Assembly: GCA_038199755.1 (NCBI GenBank)
Contig: JBBPYR010000193.1
Span: 1 to 9,725 of the forward strand
Length of the DNA: 9,725 nucleotides
Source: JBBPYR01 sp038199755
GTDB taxonomy: Bacteria > Chloroflexota > Ktedonobacteria > Ktedonobacterales > Ktedonobacteraceae
Reading direction: 5' to 3'
Each line of letters opens with the position of its first letter. Positions within the stretch are counted from its first letter, which is position 1. This document shows, piece after piece, positions 1-5,668 of this stretch. Made by a program: the position numbers and the translations under genes. Below the pieces are notes generated by a model, which was given only the letters and a program-made list of their open reading frames with translations, did not search any database and was not told where the DNA came from.

Positions 1-79
1 AGCAATCACACCTCCAAGAGAATGCTACAAACAATCATATCTTTATTCATCGGCAAGACCTGCAAAATATTGAGCCCTA
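1..79 (-). repeat. Diverged copy of the promoter-plus-leader region at 2087-2165
   Basis: Read without gaps at an offset of 2086, positions 1-79 match 2087-2165 at about 53 of 79 bases by hand count. The best-kept blocks are the GCCGAT box, the segment at 9-26 (minus strand AGCATTCTCTTGGAGGTG) and the AT-rich stretch just after the promoter. Both copies face left on the minus strand. The copy at 2087-2165 drives the WxL-like gene, so this one should drive another gene whose body lies beyond base 1. The minus strand reads GGAGG, five bases, then TTG at 5-3, which could be the start of that gene or of a leader peptide. The identity of that gene cannot be seen. Confidence 0.6.
47..73 (-). promoter_or_regulatory. 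Candidate sigma-28 (FliA/SigD/WhiG-type) promoter, diverged
   Basis: On the minus strand the -35-like element is TCAATATT (66-73), the spacer is exactly 11 bases (55-65) and the -10-like element is GCCGATGA (47-54). The family consensus is TAAAGTTT, 11 bases, GCCGATAA. The -10 box matches 7 of 8 bases and the -35 box 5 of 8. It lies in the right place within the duplicated control region shared with the better copy at 2133-2159. It points out of the window. Confidence 0.5.
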
Positions 80-89
80 ACATGGGCGA

Positions 90-117
90 AAAGAGCATAA
101 GAGGCAGGACGCCTCTT
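90..117 (-). terminator. Probable hairpin terminator after the WxL-partner gene
   Basis: Seven perfect base pairs (99-105 with 111-117, arms AAGAGGC/GCCTCTT) enclose a 5-base loop. On the minus strand the hairpin is followed within a few bases by a pyrimidine-rich run containing TTTT. It starts 30 bases after the stop of the gene ending at 147. The stem is short and the U-run is imperfect, so it is a weak terminator call. Confidence 0.45.
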
Positions 118-146
118 GGCTGCCCTACCTCTTGTGTTTATTGCAC

Positions 147-1244
147 TTATTTGGCTTTCTTCCTCTTGCGACCTACCACCCCTACGATGCGATACACCTG
201 TTGTCCCACAAAGAGGAGACCAAACAGGAGTAAGACGCCAATCAAGGCAACCTGCCACATTGGCAGATTAGTGCCAACGTTAACGGTACCTGGAGATTGT
301 AGTGGTGTAGTAGGCTGAAACACCTGTGCAACTTGCTTTGATGAGATTGTCAGTTTCGTCGCATAATGCAGTGTGTGCTGGTGTCCATACGTGACATCGA
401 GCACCGCTTGATAATCGCCCGCTGCCAACGCTTTATGCTGTACATTCACAGGATAAGCAATCGACGTATCAGGCAAAAACGTATCAAGATTTATCGGCAG
501 ATTTTGCAGCAGTTGACCACTAGCATCCATCACCTGCAACGCGCCTTTGCCATGCACCATCATATTGCCAGTGTTATGCAACAAAATCTGCAAATTCTGA
601 TAATTATTCGCTCCCCCAGCCTGAATATCCGTCGCCGTTAACTGCTCAAGCGCGGTACCGGGCAAATTAACCTGAACCGCCATTACAAAAATGTGACGCA
701 CATTCACCTGAAAACGCTGATTCTTTGAAGTAGAGGTTTGTACATCTGTACCTTCAGCCATTATGCCTCCCAGGTGCTGGCCTGAACGAACAGCCTTTGG
801 CACAATGACCTGAAATGGCACGACCCGGCTCTGCCCGGGAGCAAGAGTCAAATGTTGTGTGTTCAACGCTATCCATGCTCCAACATCTTTCCGGGGATCA
901 TTAGGCTGACGAAAGACCGTTCCCGAGGTTAGGCCTGTTGTCGCATCCACCGGAGAAAGGGTCACAGAGCCTGTCGCCGTCCCTGTATTGAGAACACGAA
1001 CACCGATTGTCGTGATTGCACCTGGCTGGAGATTGAGCACATAGTAAGAGTGGGTCACAGCATTGTTTGGGTCGTATAGAGATGGCTGTAGGCTAAAATT
1101 CGCCGAGCCACCTCCACCAGCAGCATACGTAGGCAAAACGAAAAAAAAGCTCATGTTACTTACAGCGAGCAAAGAAACCACTACTAGAACCACCACCGAC
1201 CATGAACCAGAGCAAAAACGAAAAAAAGAAGAGCGTATTCGCAT
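147..1244 (-). CDS. DUF916/WxL-interacting-type surface protein, membrane-anchored
   Basis: Predicted 365-residue exported protein. An N-terminal signal sequence with a long hydrophobic stretch (about residues 5-37) ends near the AYAAGGGG-like boundary at about 40. The next roughly 130 residues resemble the DUF916 (WxL-interacting protein, peptidoglycan-binding) fold: NFSLQPSLYDP, a segment on gaining TGT/ATG-rich strands, LTLAPGQSRVVPFQVIVP and the GQHLGGIMAEG motif typical of that family. A second beta-rich domain follows (about 185-310). The C-terminus has one membrane helix (about 329-350) and a short basic tail (GRKRKKAK). In Firmicutes such proteins bind peptidoglycan and partner WxL-domain proteins on the cell surface. 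Here the WxL-like gene lies directly upstream on the same strand, which supports that role. The start is the ATG at 1244, seven bases after a perfect AGGAGG. An ATG six codons earlier overlaps the ribosome site and is less likely. The family assignment rests on motif recognition; the cell-wall partner role is inferred. Confidence 0.72.
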   Translation of the reverse strand: MRIRSSFFRFCSGSWSVVVLVVVSLLAVSNMSFFFVLPTYAAGGGGSANFSLQPSLYDPNNAVTHSYYVLNLQPGAITTIGVRVLNTGTATGSVTLSPVDATTGLTSGTVFRQPNDPRKDVGAWIALNTQHLTLAPGQSRVVPFQVIVPKAVRSGQHLGGIMAEGTDVQTSTSKNQRFQVNVRHIFVMAVQVNLPGTALEQLTATDIQAGGANNYQNLQILLHNTGNMMVHGKGALQVMDASGQLLQNLPINLDTFLPDTSIAYPVNVQHKALAAGDYQAVLDVTYGHQHTLHYATKLTISSKQVAQVFQPTTPLQSPGTVNVGTNLPMWQVALIGVLLLFGLLFVGQQVYRIVGVVGRKRKKAK

Positions 1245-1272
1245 CGGATAACCTCCTAACATACACCATCTA

Positions 1273-1323
1273 CAAAAATAAAAGGGAGGGGTCGGAATGC
1301 TCTGGATAGAACATCCCTTCCCC
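1273..1323 (-). terminator. Terminator/attenuator between the WxL-like gene and its partner
   Basis: The arms 1312-1323 and 1288-1299 pair on the minus strand as GGGG plus GGGATG against CATTCC plus CCCC, with one G-U pair and a 2-base internal mismatch, around a 12-base loop. The RNA 3' of the stem reads TCCC then TTTTATTTTT. It begins 11 bases after the stop of the upstream gene. No separate promoter is evident in the 40 bases before the partner gene, so the hairpin probably lowers, rather than abolishes, expression of the second gene. Confidence 0.65.
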
Positions 1324-1333
1324 TATTGAACAA

Positions 1334-1972
1334 TTACGGAGCCGAGGAAATGGTGATCGTCATGGTGCTGCTATAAGCAGCTGCGTAAGTGGTGTTAGGA
1401 CGCAAATTCAAGGCGAAGTTCGCTGTCATATCGATAATGCCCATACCAGTATCGACAGCAGCATTATATAATGACAATGGAGTTACAGAACCCTCGCTCA
1501 AGCTCGTACCATCAGTCGTCGTGGCTGCCTCAGGCACCGCTGTTCCCGACGATGTATTAATCCCATCGGTAGGCGTTGAACAGGTAGAACCTGAGTGACA
1601 AGCAACGGAAGTGATACTCGTAAATGTGACCGCCGTGCTGCCCAGGGTGCGGAATGTGGACGCATTGGCAGCATTAGAAAACTGCGTCTCAGAGATGGAC
1701 AAATGCCAACCAGCTCCCGTGCCCGTTGGGTCCGTCACCGTCAGCGGAACAGCAATCGTCAAGGCTTGATTGGTACCATTCAAGGTCGTCGAGCCAACTA
1801 TTGTGCCTGATACCGAGCCATTATTTGCCACCGCTAAAGAGCCACCGCTGAGTGTGGGGCTAAGGGTACCGCCGCCATCAGCGAACGCGCTCGTCGCGCA
1901 GACCAGAAGTAAGAGCAGCATGGACAGGAAGCCAACACTCAGACCTAGCGTACGTCGTTTCAATGTTTTCAC
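1334..1972 (-). CDS. Secreted WxL-domain-like surface protein
   Basis: Predicted 212-residue secreted protein. It has a basic n-region (KTLKRR), a leucine-rich hydrophobic core (about 11-26) and a likely signal peptidase I site after ATSAFA at residue 31. The mature part is rich in Ser, Thr, Gly and Ala, as in wall-associated proteins. A WxL motif (WHL, residues 89-91) follows a TVTDPTGTGAG segment, and the C-terminus ends TYAAAYSSTMTITISSAP. That matches the end of WxL domains in layout, but the second conserved Trp is replaced (MTITIS). Two cysteines (125 and 131) could form a disulfide once exported. In Firmicutes WxL domains bind peptidoglycan non-covalently and work with DUF916 proteins, and such a gene follows here. 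The start is GTG at 1972, nine bases after a strong GAGGAGG; an in-frame ATG at 2026 lies upstream of that site and lacks one. The domain call is from motifs only, so a novel WxL-like family is possible. Confidence 0.68.
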   Translation of the reverse strand: MKTLKRRTLGLSVGFLSMLLLLLVCATSAFADGGGTLSPTLSGGSLAVANNGSVSGTIVGSTTLNGTNQALTIAVPLTVTDPTGTGAGWHLSISETQFSNAANASTFRTLGSTAVTFTSITSVACHSGSTCSTPTDGINTSSGTAVPEAATTTDGTSLSEGSVTPLSLYNAAVDTGMGIIDMTANFALNLRPNTTYAAAYSSTMTITISSAP

Positions 1973-2001
1973 GGGAAATTTCCTCCTCTGGGATATTCTG
2001 C

Positions 2002-2091
2002 CTACATTAATTTGGGGGATAGGCAATACGATAAACGGCAGCTCTCTTCTTCGTGCTCATGGCAGGGCATGCACCTAGCAGCCAAGCGCAA
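2002..2091 (-). other. Possible short leader ORF (29 codons, TTG start)
   Basis: In the leader of the WxL-like gene, a TTG at 2091 lies five bases after AAGG and opens 29 codons with four cysteines. It ends in TAG 29 bases before the GTG start. In the diverged leader at 1-79 the same spot has GGAGG, five bases and TTG, so the ribosome-site-plus-TTG pairing is kept. Codon usage gives no help at this length, and the sequence could simply be untranslated leader. Confidence 0.2.
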
Positions 2092-2132
2092 CTGCACCTT
2101 CAAGAGATTGCTGTTACCGTTCACCCTTTTAT

Positions 2133-2159
2133 TTATCGGCAGGGCTTTTGAAATCTTTA
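2133..2159 (-). promoter_or_regulatory. Strong sigma-28 (FliA/SigD/WhiG-type) promoter for the WxL module
   Basis: On the minus strand TAAAGATT (2152-2159), an 11-base spacer (2141-2151) and GCCGATAA (2133-2140) match the known sigma-28 consensus TAAAGTTT, 11 bases, GCCGATAA at 15 of 16 bases. Transcription should start near 2126, giving a leader of about 150 bases before the GTG at 1972. No sigma-70 boxes of comparable quality are visible nearby. The terminator at 2187-2229 separates it from the oxidoreductase gene upstream. In filamentous actinomycetes the sigma of this family (WhiG) acts in sporulation; in motile bacteria it drives late flagellar genes. Confidence 0.72.
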
Positions 2160-2177
2160 GCCCCAAAAGTTGGAAGC

Positions 2178-2232
2178 AAAAAAATTAGGCGACACATGAC
2201 ATTGCCCATAGCAATGTCATGTGTCGCCTTTT
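2178..2232 (-). terminator. Perfect 19-bp hairpin terminator after the oxidoreductase gene
   Basis: Arms 2187-2205 and 2211-2229 are perfectly complementary over 19 bp around a 5-base loop (CCATA). On the minus strand the stem is followed by AATTTTTTT (the A-run at 2178-2184 read in reverse). On the plus strand it is followed by only TTTT. It lies 21 bases after the stop at 2251, so it is best read as the intrinsic terminator of that gene. It also insulates the sigma-28 promoter downstream. Confidence 0.88.
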
Positions 2233-2250
2233 GCTCTCTGCCCCCTTATC

Positions 2251-3228
2251 CTACTCTATCACCACGATCAATTTCCCAAAATTCTTGTTCTCGGCCATCA
2301 CGCTATGCGCCGCGCCGATGTTATGCATGGGGTACTGCTGCTCGATAATCGGTTTCACAATGCCCTTTTCGAGCAGAGGCACCACCTGCGTGGCAAAGAG
2401 ACGTGTCACCGCGAGCTTCTCCTCCAGGGTGCGCGTGCGTAAGGTAAAGCCACGTATCTGGATGCGTTTCGCCATCACCATGCCCAGATTCACATTCGCC
2501 TGCATCCCACCTAGCGTTGCCAAAAATACCAGCCGCCCCCACGAAGTCAACACCTCTAGATTTTGCGCCATGTACGCGGCCCCCACAAAGTCCAGCACAA
2601 GATGCACCCCGGCACCGTTCGTCAAGCGTTTCATCTCATCCGCAAAGTTTTGATCCGAAAGCGCAACATCCAGGCCAAGTGGCTTCGCCTGCTCCAACTT
2701 CCCCGGCGTGCGCGAGGTGCCATACGTCGTCGCGCCTACCGCGTGAGCCAACTGAATCGCCGCGGTACCCACACCACTTCCCGCCGCGTGAATCAGAATA
2801 CGCTCACCCAGCTGCAAGCCTCCTTGCGTAAAAAGGGCATCGTGGGCAGTCATAAATACCTCCGGCACGCCTGCCGCCTGCACAAAATCCAGGTTGTGCG
2901 GTATCTCCACCAGCATCCCCTCATGGACAAGCAGATATTCCGCCTGCGCACCGCCGCCAACAATGCCCATCACGCGCTGTCCTGGCTTCCACTGATACGC
3001 CAACGGCCCCAGCGCATCCACCTCGCCCGCGAACTCCATGCCGGGAATATCCGCCGGTGAGCCAAACGGTGCTGGATAAAACCCCATCCGCTGCGAAAGA
3101 TCGGCACGGTTCAAACCCGCTGCCCGCACGCGCACCCGCACCTGATCTCCCGTTGGCTCTGGCATCGGCACCTCTTGTATCTCAAGGACTTCTGGTCCCC
3201 CTGGCTTCGTAATCACTACCGCTCGCAT
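2251..3228 (-). CDS. NAD(P)H:quinone oxidoreductase, PIG3-type zinc-less MDR
   Basis: A 325-residue cytosolic medium-chain dehydrogenase/reductase of the zeta-crystallin/PIG3 branch, full length for the family (about 320-335). The N-terminal GroES-like domain begins MRAVVITKPGGPEVL and carries the PIG3-type block NRADLSQRMGFYP (40-52) and the segment PGMEFAGEV (62-70). The Rossmann fold has HAAGSGVGTAAIQLA (147-161), with an SR pair (172-173) suited to NADPH. GFTLRTRTLEEK (260-271) matches the PIG3 C-terminal block. The Cys/His ligands of zinc alcohol dehydrogenases are absent, so it should reduce quinones or other conjugated carbonyls using NADPH. The true substrate is unknown. The start ATG follows AAAGGAGA with six bases between. 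The gene appears monocistronic, with hairpins at both ends. A weak -10 candidate (TACAAT, minus strand, 3265-3270) is the only promoter sign. Confidence 0.9.
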   Translation of the reverse strand: MRAVVITKPGGPEVLEIQEVPMPEPTGDQVRVRVRAAGLNRADLSQRMGFYPAPFGSPADIPGMEFAGEVDALGPLAYQWKPGQRVMGIVGGGAQAEYLLVHEGMLVEIPHNLDFVQAAGVPEVFMTAHDALFTQGGLQLGERILIHAAGSGVGTAAIQLAHAVGATTYGTSRTPGKLEQAKPLGLDVALSDQNFADEMKRLTNGAGVHLVLDFVGAAYMAQNLEVLTSWGRLVFLATLGGMQANVNLGMVMAKRIQIRGFTLRTRTLEEKLAVTRLFATQVVPLLEKGIVKPIIEQQYPMHNIGAAHSVMAENKNFGKLIVVIE

Positions 3229-3280
3229 AATCGTCTCCTTTAGTTTGACCTATTTTTATCAGTCATTGTACTACACGCAA

Positions 3281-3345
3281 ATAGACGCGAACGCAAAAAA
3301 GGTTTCATATTACGCATATGAAACCTTTTTTGCGTTCGCGTCTAT
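3281..3345 (-). terminator. Perfect 30-bp inverted repeat acting as terminator of yceI
   Basis: Arms 3281-3310 and 3316-3345 are perfectly complementary over 30 bp around the loop TACGC. The inner part (GGTTTCATAT stem with flanking A and T runs) is a classic intrinsic terminator usable in both directions. The outer 14 bp (ATAGACGCGAACGC and its complement) continue the stem past the U-run, which a terminator does not need. It begins 9 bases after the yceI stop and ends about 50 bases before the oxidoreductase start. Confidence 0.85.
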
Positions 3346-3353
3346 AGAAAGAA

Positions 3354-3878
3354 CTAACCTTTGTTGATGGCTGAAAGATCGATCTCGATTTTCACATCAT
3401 CGCTAACGAGCCAGCCACCCGCTTCAAGGGCTGCATTCCAGTTCAAGCCCCAGTCCTTGCGGTTGATCTTCGCGGTCGCGCTCAAACCCGCACGCTGCAT
3501 GCCATAAGCATCTTTCCCTTGACCGCCATATTCGGCCTTGAAGGTAACAGGCTTGGTCACACCATGCATGGTCAGGTCGCCAGAGATTTTGTACTCACCA
3601 TCACCCGCAGGCTCTACGCTTGTGCTCTTGAAGTTAATCGTCGGGTAGGTCGCTGCATCAAAAAAATCGGGGGAGCGCAGGTGTCCATCACGGCGCTCAT
3701 CGCGTGTATCAATGCTCGCGGCATCGACCTAGGCTTCTACTGAAGAGTTTGCAGGATTCTGCTCGTCGATATGAAGTGTTCCACTCAGGACCTTAAATTG
3801 CCCTCGTACCGTGGCAATCATCGCGTGTCTCACCGAAAACATTGCCTGTGAATGAGAGGCATCAATTTCCCATGCCAT
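3354..3878 (-). pseudogene. yceI: YceI-family lipid-binding protein gene with in-frame amber stop
   Basis: Read through, the frame is 174 codons, the normal size of cytosolic YceI-family proteins. These are small lipocalin-like beta barrels that bind long polyisoprenoids or amphipathic lipids. The start MAWEID, the block FSVRHAMIATVRGQF, the central DAASIDTRDERRDGHLRSPDFF and the terminal KINRKDWGLNWNAALEAGGWLV are all typical of the family. Codon 50 (3729-3731) is TAG, inside a segment that usually reads VEVQIEAASI or similar, so a single CAG-to-TAG change is the simplest explanation. No frameshift is needed: 49 codons before and 124 after stay in one frame. The start ATG lies nine bases after GGAGG, and the promoter and terminator look intact. 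The gene is either recently inactivated, read through at low level, or the base is a sequence error. A 71-codon fragment from an internal ATG (3569) lacks a good ribosome site. Confidence 0.85.
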
Positions 3879-3915
3879 ATAAATATTCCTCCATCTTGGT
3901 TAGCGTTCTATAATA

Positions 3916-3935
3916 GATTAGCACCCTTACTAATC
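3916..3935. promoter_or_regulatory. Palindromic operator candidate upstream of yceI
   Basis: GATTAG and CTAATC form a perfect 6-bp inverted repeat with an 8-base centre. It begins a few bases downstream of the -10 box of the yceI promoter, over the expected start of transcription. That is where a MarR- or HxlR-type repressor would block transcription. Family members of yceI are often controlled this way, but no such regulator is in the window. Confidence 0.45.
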
Positions 3936-3942
3936 CTCCAAC

Positions 3943-3971
3943 ACTATACCATAGTTACTTCCTTTTGTCAA
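3943..3971 (-). promoter_or_regulatory. Consensus sigma-70-type promoter of yceI
   Basis: On the minus strand TTGACA (3966-3971), a 17-base spacer and TATAGT (3943-3948) match the housekeeping consensus at 11 of 12 positions. Transcription should start near 3937, about 60 bases before the yceI ATG at 3878. Confidence 0.85.
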
Positions 3972-3984
3972 GGAGCTAATAATT

Positions 3985-4076
3985 ACTTAGCAATGCACAT
4001 CCGTAGGGACCAGCTTTAGCGCGTCCCCGTACTTAGCAATGCACATCCGTAGGGACCAGCTTTAGCGCGTCCCCGT
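3985..4076. repeat. Perfect tandem duplication of a 46-bp unit
   Basis: The unit at 3985-4030 (starts ACTTAGCAATGCACATCCGT) is repeated without change at 4031-4076. Each unit contains an imperfect hairpin, GGGAC and GTCCC arms around a GC-TTTA-GC core (first copy 4006-4027). The pair lies between the divergent yceI and murF promoters and overlaps neither set of core boxes. Short palindromic GC-rich units like this resemble REP-type intergenic repeats, but whether it is dispersed in this genome cannot be seen here. Confidence 0.9.
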
Positions 4077-4098
4077 ACCAAATTGTTTATTTCGAGGC

Positions 4099-4118
4099 TG
4101 TAGAGATCATGGTATAAT
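4099..4118 (+). promoter_or_regulatory. Probable extended -10 promoter of the murF operon
   Basis: TATAAT at 4113-4118 is preceded by TG one base upstream (TGGTATAAT), the extended -10 form. No good -35 box lies at the proper distance. Transcription should begin near 4125, about 42 bases before the murF ATG. Confidence 0.65.
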
Positions 4119-4166
4119 CTTCTCTGTAACAAACGCTAGAGTTGAGATGAAGAGGATTAGTAAAGC

Positions 4167-5591
4167 ATGTTCACGCTTCACGATATACTACAGGCAAACC
4201 AAGACCACCTACACCTATATGGTCCCGCGTCACCCGATCCAGAAATGATCTTTCGCTCAGCCCATCATGACAGCCGCCAGATCGAAGCGGGTGACCTATT
4301 TATCGCCATCAAGGGCGAGCATGTGGATGGTCGCAGCTACATTCCAGCGGTCGTACAAGCAGGCGCGACCGCAGCCCTTTGCACCGCACCGCGTGCTGAC
4401 CTTTCCCCCTCATTCTTGCAACTAGTCGTACCCGATGTGGTCGCCGCCCTACAAGCGACCGCACGCATCCGTACGCAGCGCCAACCCCAAACCACACGTA
4501 TCGGCATCACTGGCAGCAACGGCAAGACCAGCACCAAAGAGGCCGTCGCCACCGTGCTCAGCCACAAGGCTCCTACCCTGAAAACGCAAGGCTCCTACAA
4601 CAATGAAATCGGTTACCCACTTACCCTGTTACGCCTTGAGCCACAACACCGCTACGCCGTATTAGAAATGGGCGCACAATGGGTCGGCGAACTGGCATGG
4701 CTCGCCAGCAGCATCGCCAGCCCCGACTGGTCACTCATCACCAATGTGGGTGCCGCCCACCTGGAATACTTCGGCTCACAAGAGCGTGTCACCATCGCCA
4801 AAAGTGAGTTAGTACAAGCACTTCCGCCCAATGGTATCGCCATTCTTAACTATGACGACCTCAACGTGCGCGGCATGGCCGCCAAGACTCACGCCCGCAT
4901 TCTTTATTATGGGCAAGCGGAAGAGGCGACAGTACGTGCCAGCACCATCGCTGGCGACACCTTATTCGGGCGAAGCTTCACCCTTCACTATCAAGGCCAG
5001 CAGCATCCTGTGCAACTCCGACTTCCGGGCGAGCATGGCGTTACCATCGCACTGGCAGCGGCAGCGGCAGGGTGCGCCGCCGAAATGCCGCTAAGCGAAA
5101 TCGCGGCAGCCCTGGAAAGCATCACACCCGCGAAAGGGCGTGGCGAAATCAAGCACGGCCCCAACGGGAGCACCTTGATTGATGACACCTATAACGCCAA
5201 TCGGCAATCCATTATCGCCATCACCACAGCCATGCATGAGACGCAGCGAGCACCATCCGGCAAACGCTGGGCCGTACTCGGAGACATCTTCGAGCTCGGC
5301 CAATTCGCACGCGAGGAGCACATAAGCGTCGGCAAAGCCCTGGCAGGCACTATCGACTATCTCATTGCCATCGGCGACAACGCCCGTTTCTTTGTCGAAG
5401 GTGCCATCGCGGCAGGCATGCCAGAGGCAAACACCACCTATTTTCCTGTTGATGTCGACAACGGAGCGGAATTGGCAGCCGCCAAGCAAGCCGCCGCTAA
5501 CCTGCTCAAGCAAAAGGTGCAGAGCCAGGATATTGTCCTGCTGAAAGCTTCACGAGGCATGCGTCTCGAAACAATGCTCACACTGTTCTAA
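4167..5591 (+). CDS. murF: UDP-N-acetylmuramoyl-tripeptide--D-alanyl-D-alanine ligase
   Basis: A 474-residue cytosolic Mur ligase, full length for MurF (about 450-480). It uses ATP to join D-Ala-D-Ala to UDP-MurNAc-tripeptide, the last cytoplasmic step on the nucleotide precursor. The N-terminal domain holds the DSRQ substrate-binding block (35-38). The central ATPase domain has the P-loop GITGSNGKTSTK (113-124), GSYNNEIGYP (142-151), EMGA (167-170), ITNVGAAHLE (191-200) and AKSEL (211-215), with Lys212 at the position carbamylated in the family. The C-terminal domain carries the DDTYNAN motif and VLGDIFELG. NNEIG and DDTYNAN separate MurF from MurC, MurD and MurE. The ATG at 4167 follows a moderate AGAGGA site 11 bases upstream. 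It heads an operon with ddl and a dipeptide epimerase; its product partner D-Ala-D-Ala is made by the next gene. Confidence 0.96.
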   Translation: MFTLHDILQANQDHLHLYGPASPDPEMIFRSAHHDSRQIEAGDLFIAIKGEHVDGRSYIPAVVQAGATAALCTAPRADLSPSFLQLVVPDVVAALQATARIRTQRQPQTTRIGITGSNGKTSTKEAVATVLSHKAPTLKTQGSYNNEIGYPLTLLRLEPQHRYAVLEMGAQWVGELAWLASSIASPDWSLITNVGAAHLEYFGSQERVTIAKSELVQALPPNGIAILNYDDLNVRGMAAKTHARILYYGQAEEATVRASTIAGDTLFGRSFTLHYQGQQHPVQLRLPGEHGVTIALAAAAAGCAAEMPLSEIAAALESITPAKGRGEIKHGPNGSTLIDDTYNANRQSIIAITTAMHETQRAPSGKRWAVLGDIFELGQFAREEHISVGKALAGTIDYLIAIGDNARFFVEGAIAAGMPEANTTYFPVDVDNGAELAAAKQAAANLLKQKVQSQDIVLLKASRGMRLETMLTLF

Positions 5592-5668
5592 ACACTCTCC
5601 TCCTACCTTCCATGTTGCCATCGTGCAAAGCGGTCGGTAGAAAGGGCCAAGAAAGGATCATATACACT

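Noticed and set aside
1973..2026. Longer start of the WxL-like protein adding 18 residues
   Set aside because: It would place polar residues before a normal signal peptide, and the strong GAGGAGG site lies inside that extension, correctly spaced for the GTG at 1972.
2178..2232. Insertion-sequence terminal repeat
   Set aside because: There is no transposase frame or target duplication; the position after a stop and the U-run fit a terminator.
2219..2653. 144-codon open frame on the plus strand
   Set aside because: It overlaps the oxidoreductase gene and its terminator hairpin; the composition is that of a shadow frame.
2563..3060. 165-codon open frame on the plus strand
   Set aside because: It is antisense to the well-supported oxidoreductase gene, is Arg/His-rich with no family resemblance, and has no ribosome site.
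3985..4076. Possible CRISPR array
   Set aside because: The two units are directly adjacent with no spacer between them, and there are only two.
5091..5513. 140-codon open frame on the minus strand
   Set aside because: It lies wholly inside murF on the opposite strand and shows no motif or start signal.
5612..5668. Longer ddl start adding 19 residues
   Set aside because: No ribosome site precedes the ATG at 5612, and family homology begins after the ATG at 5669, which has GAAAGGA upstream.
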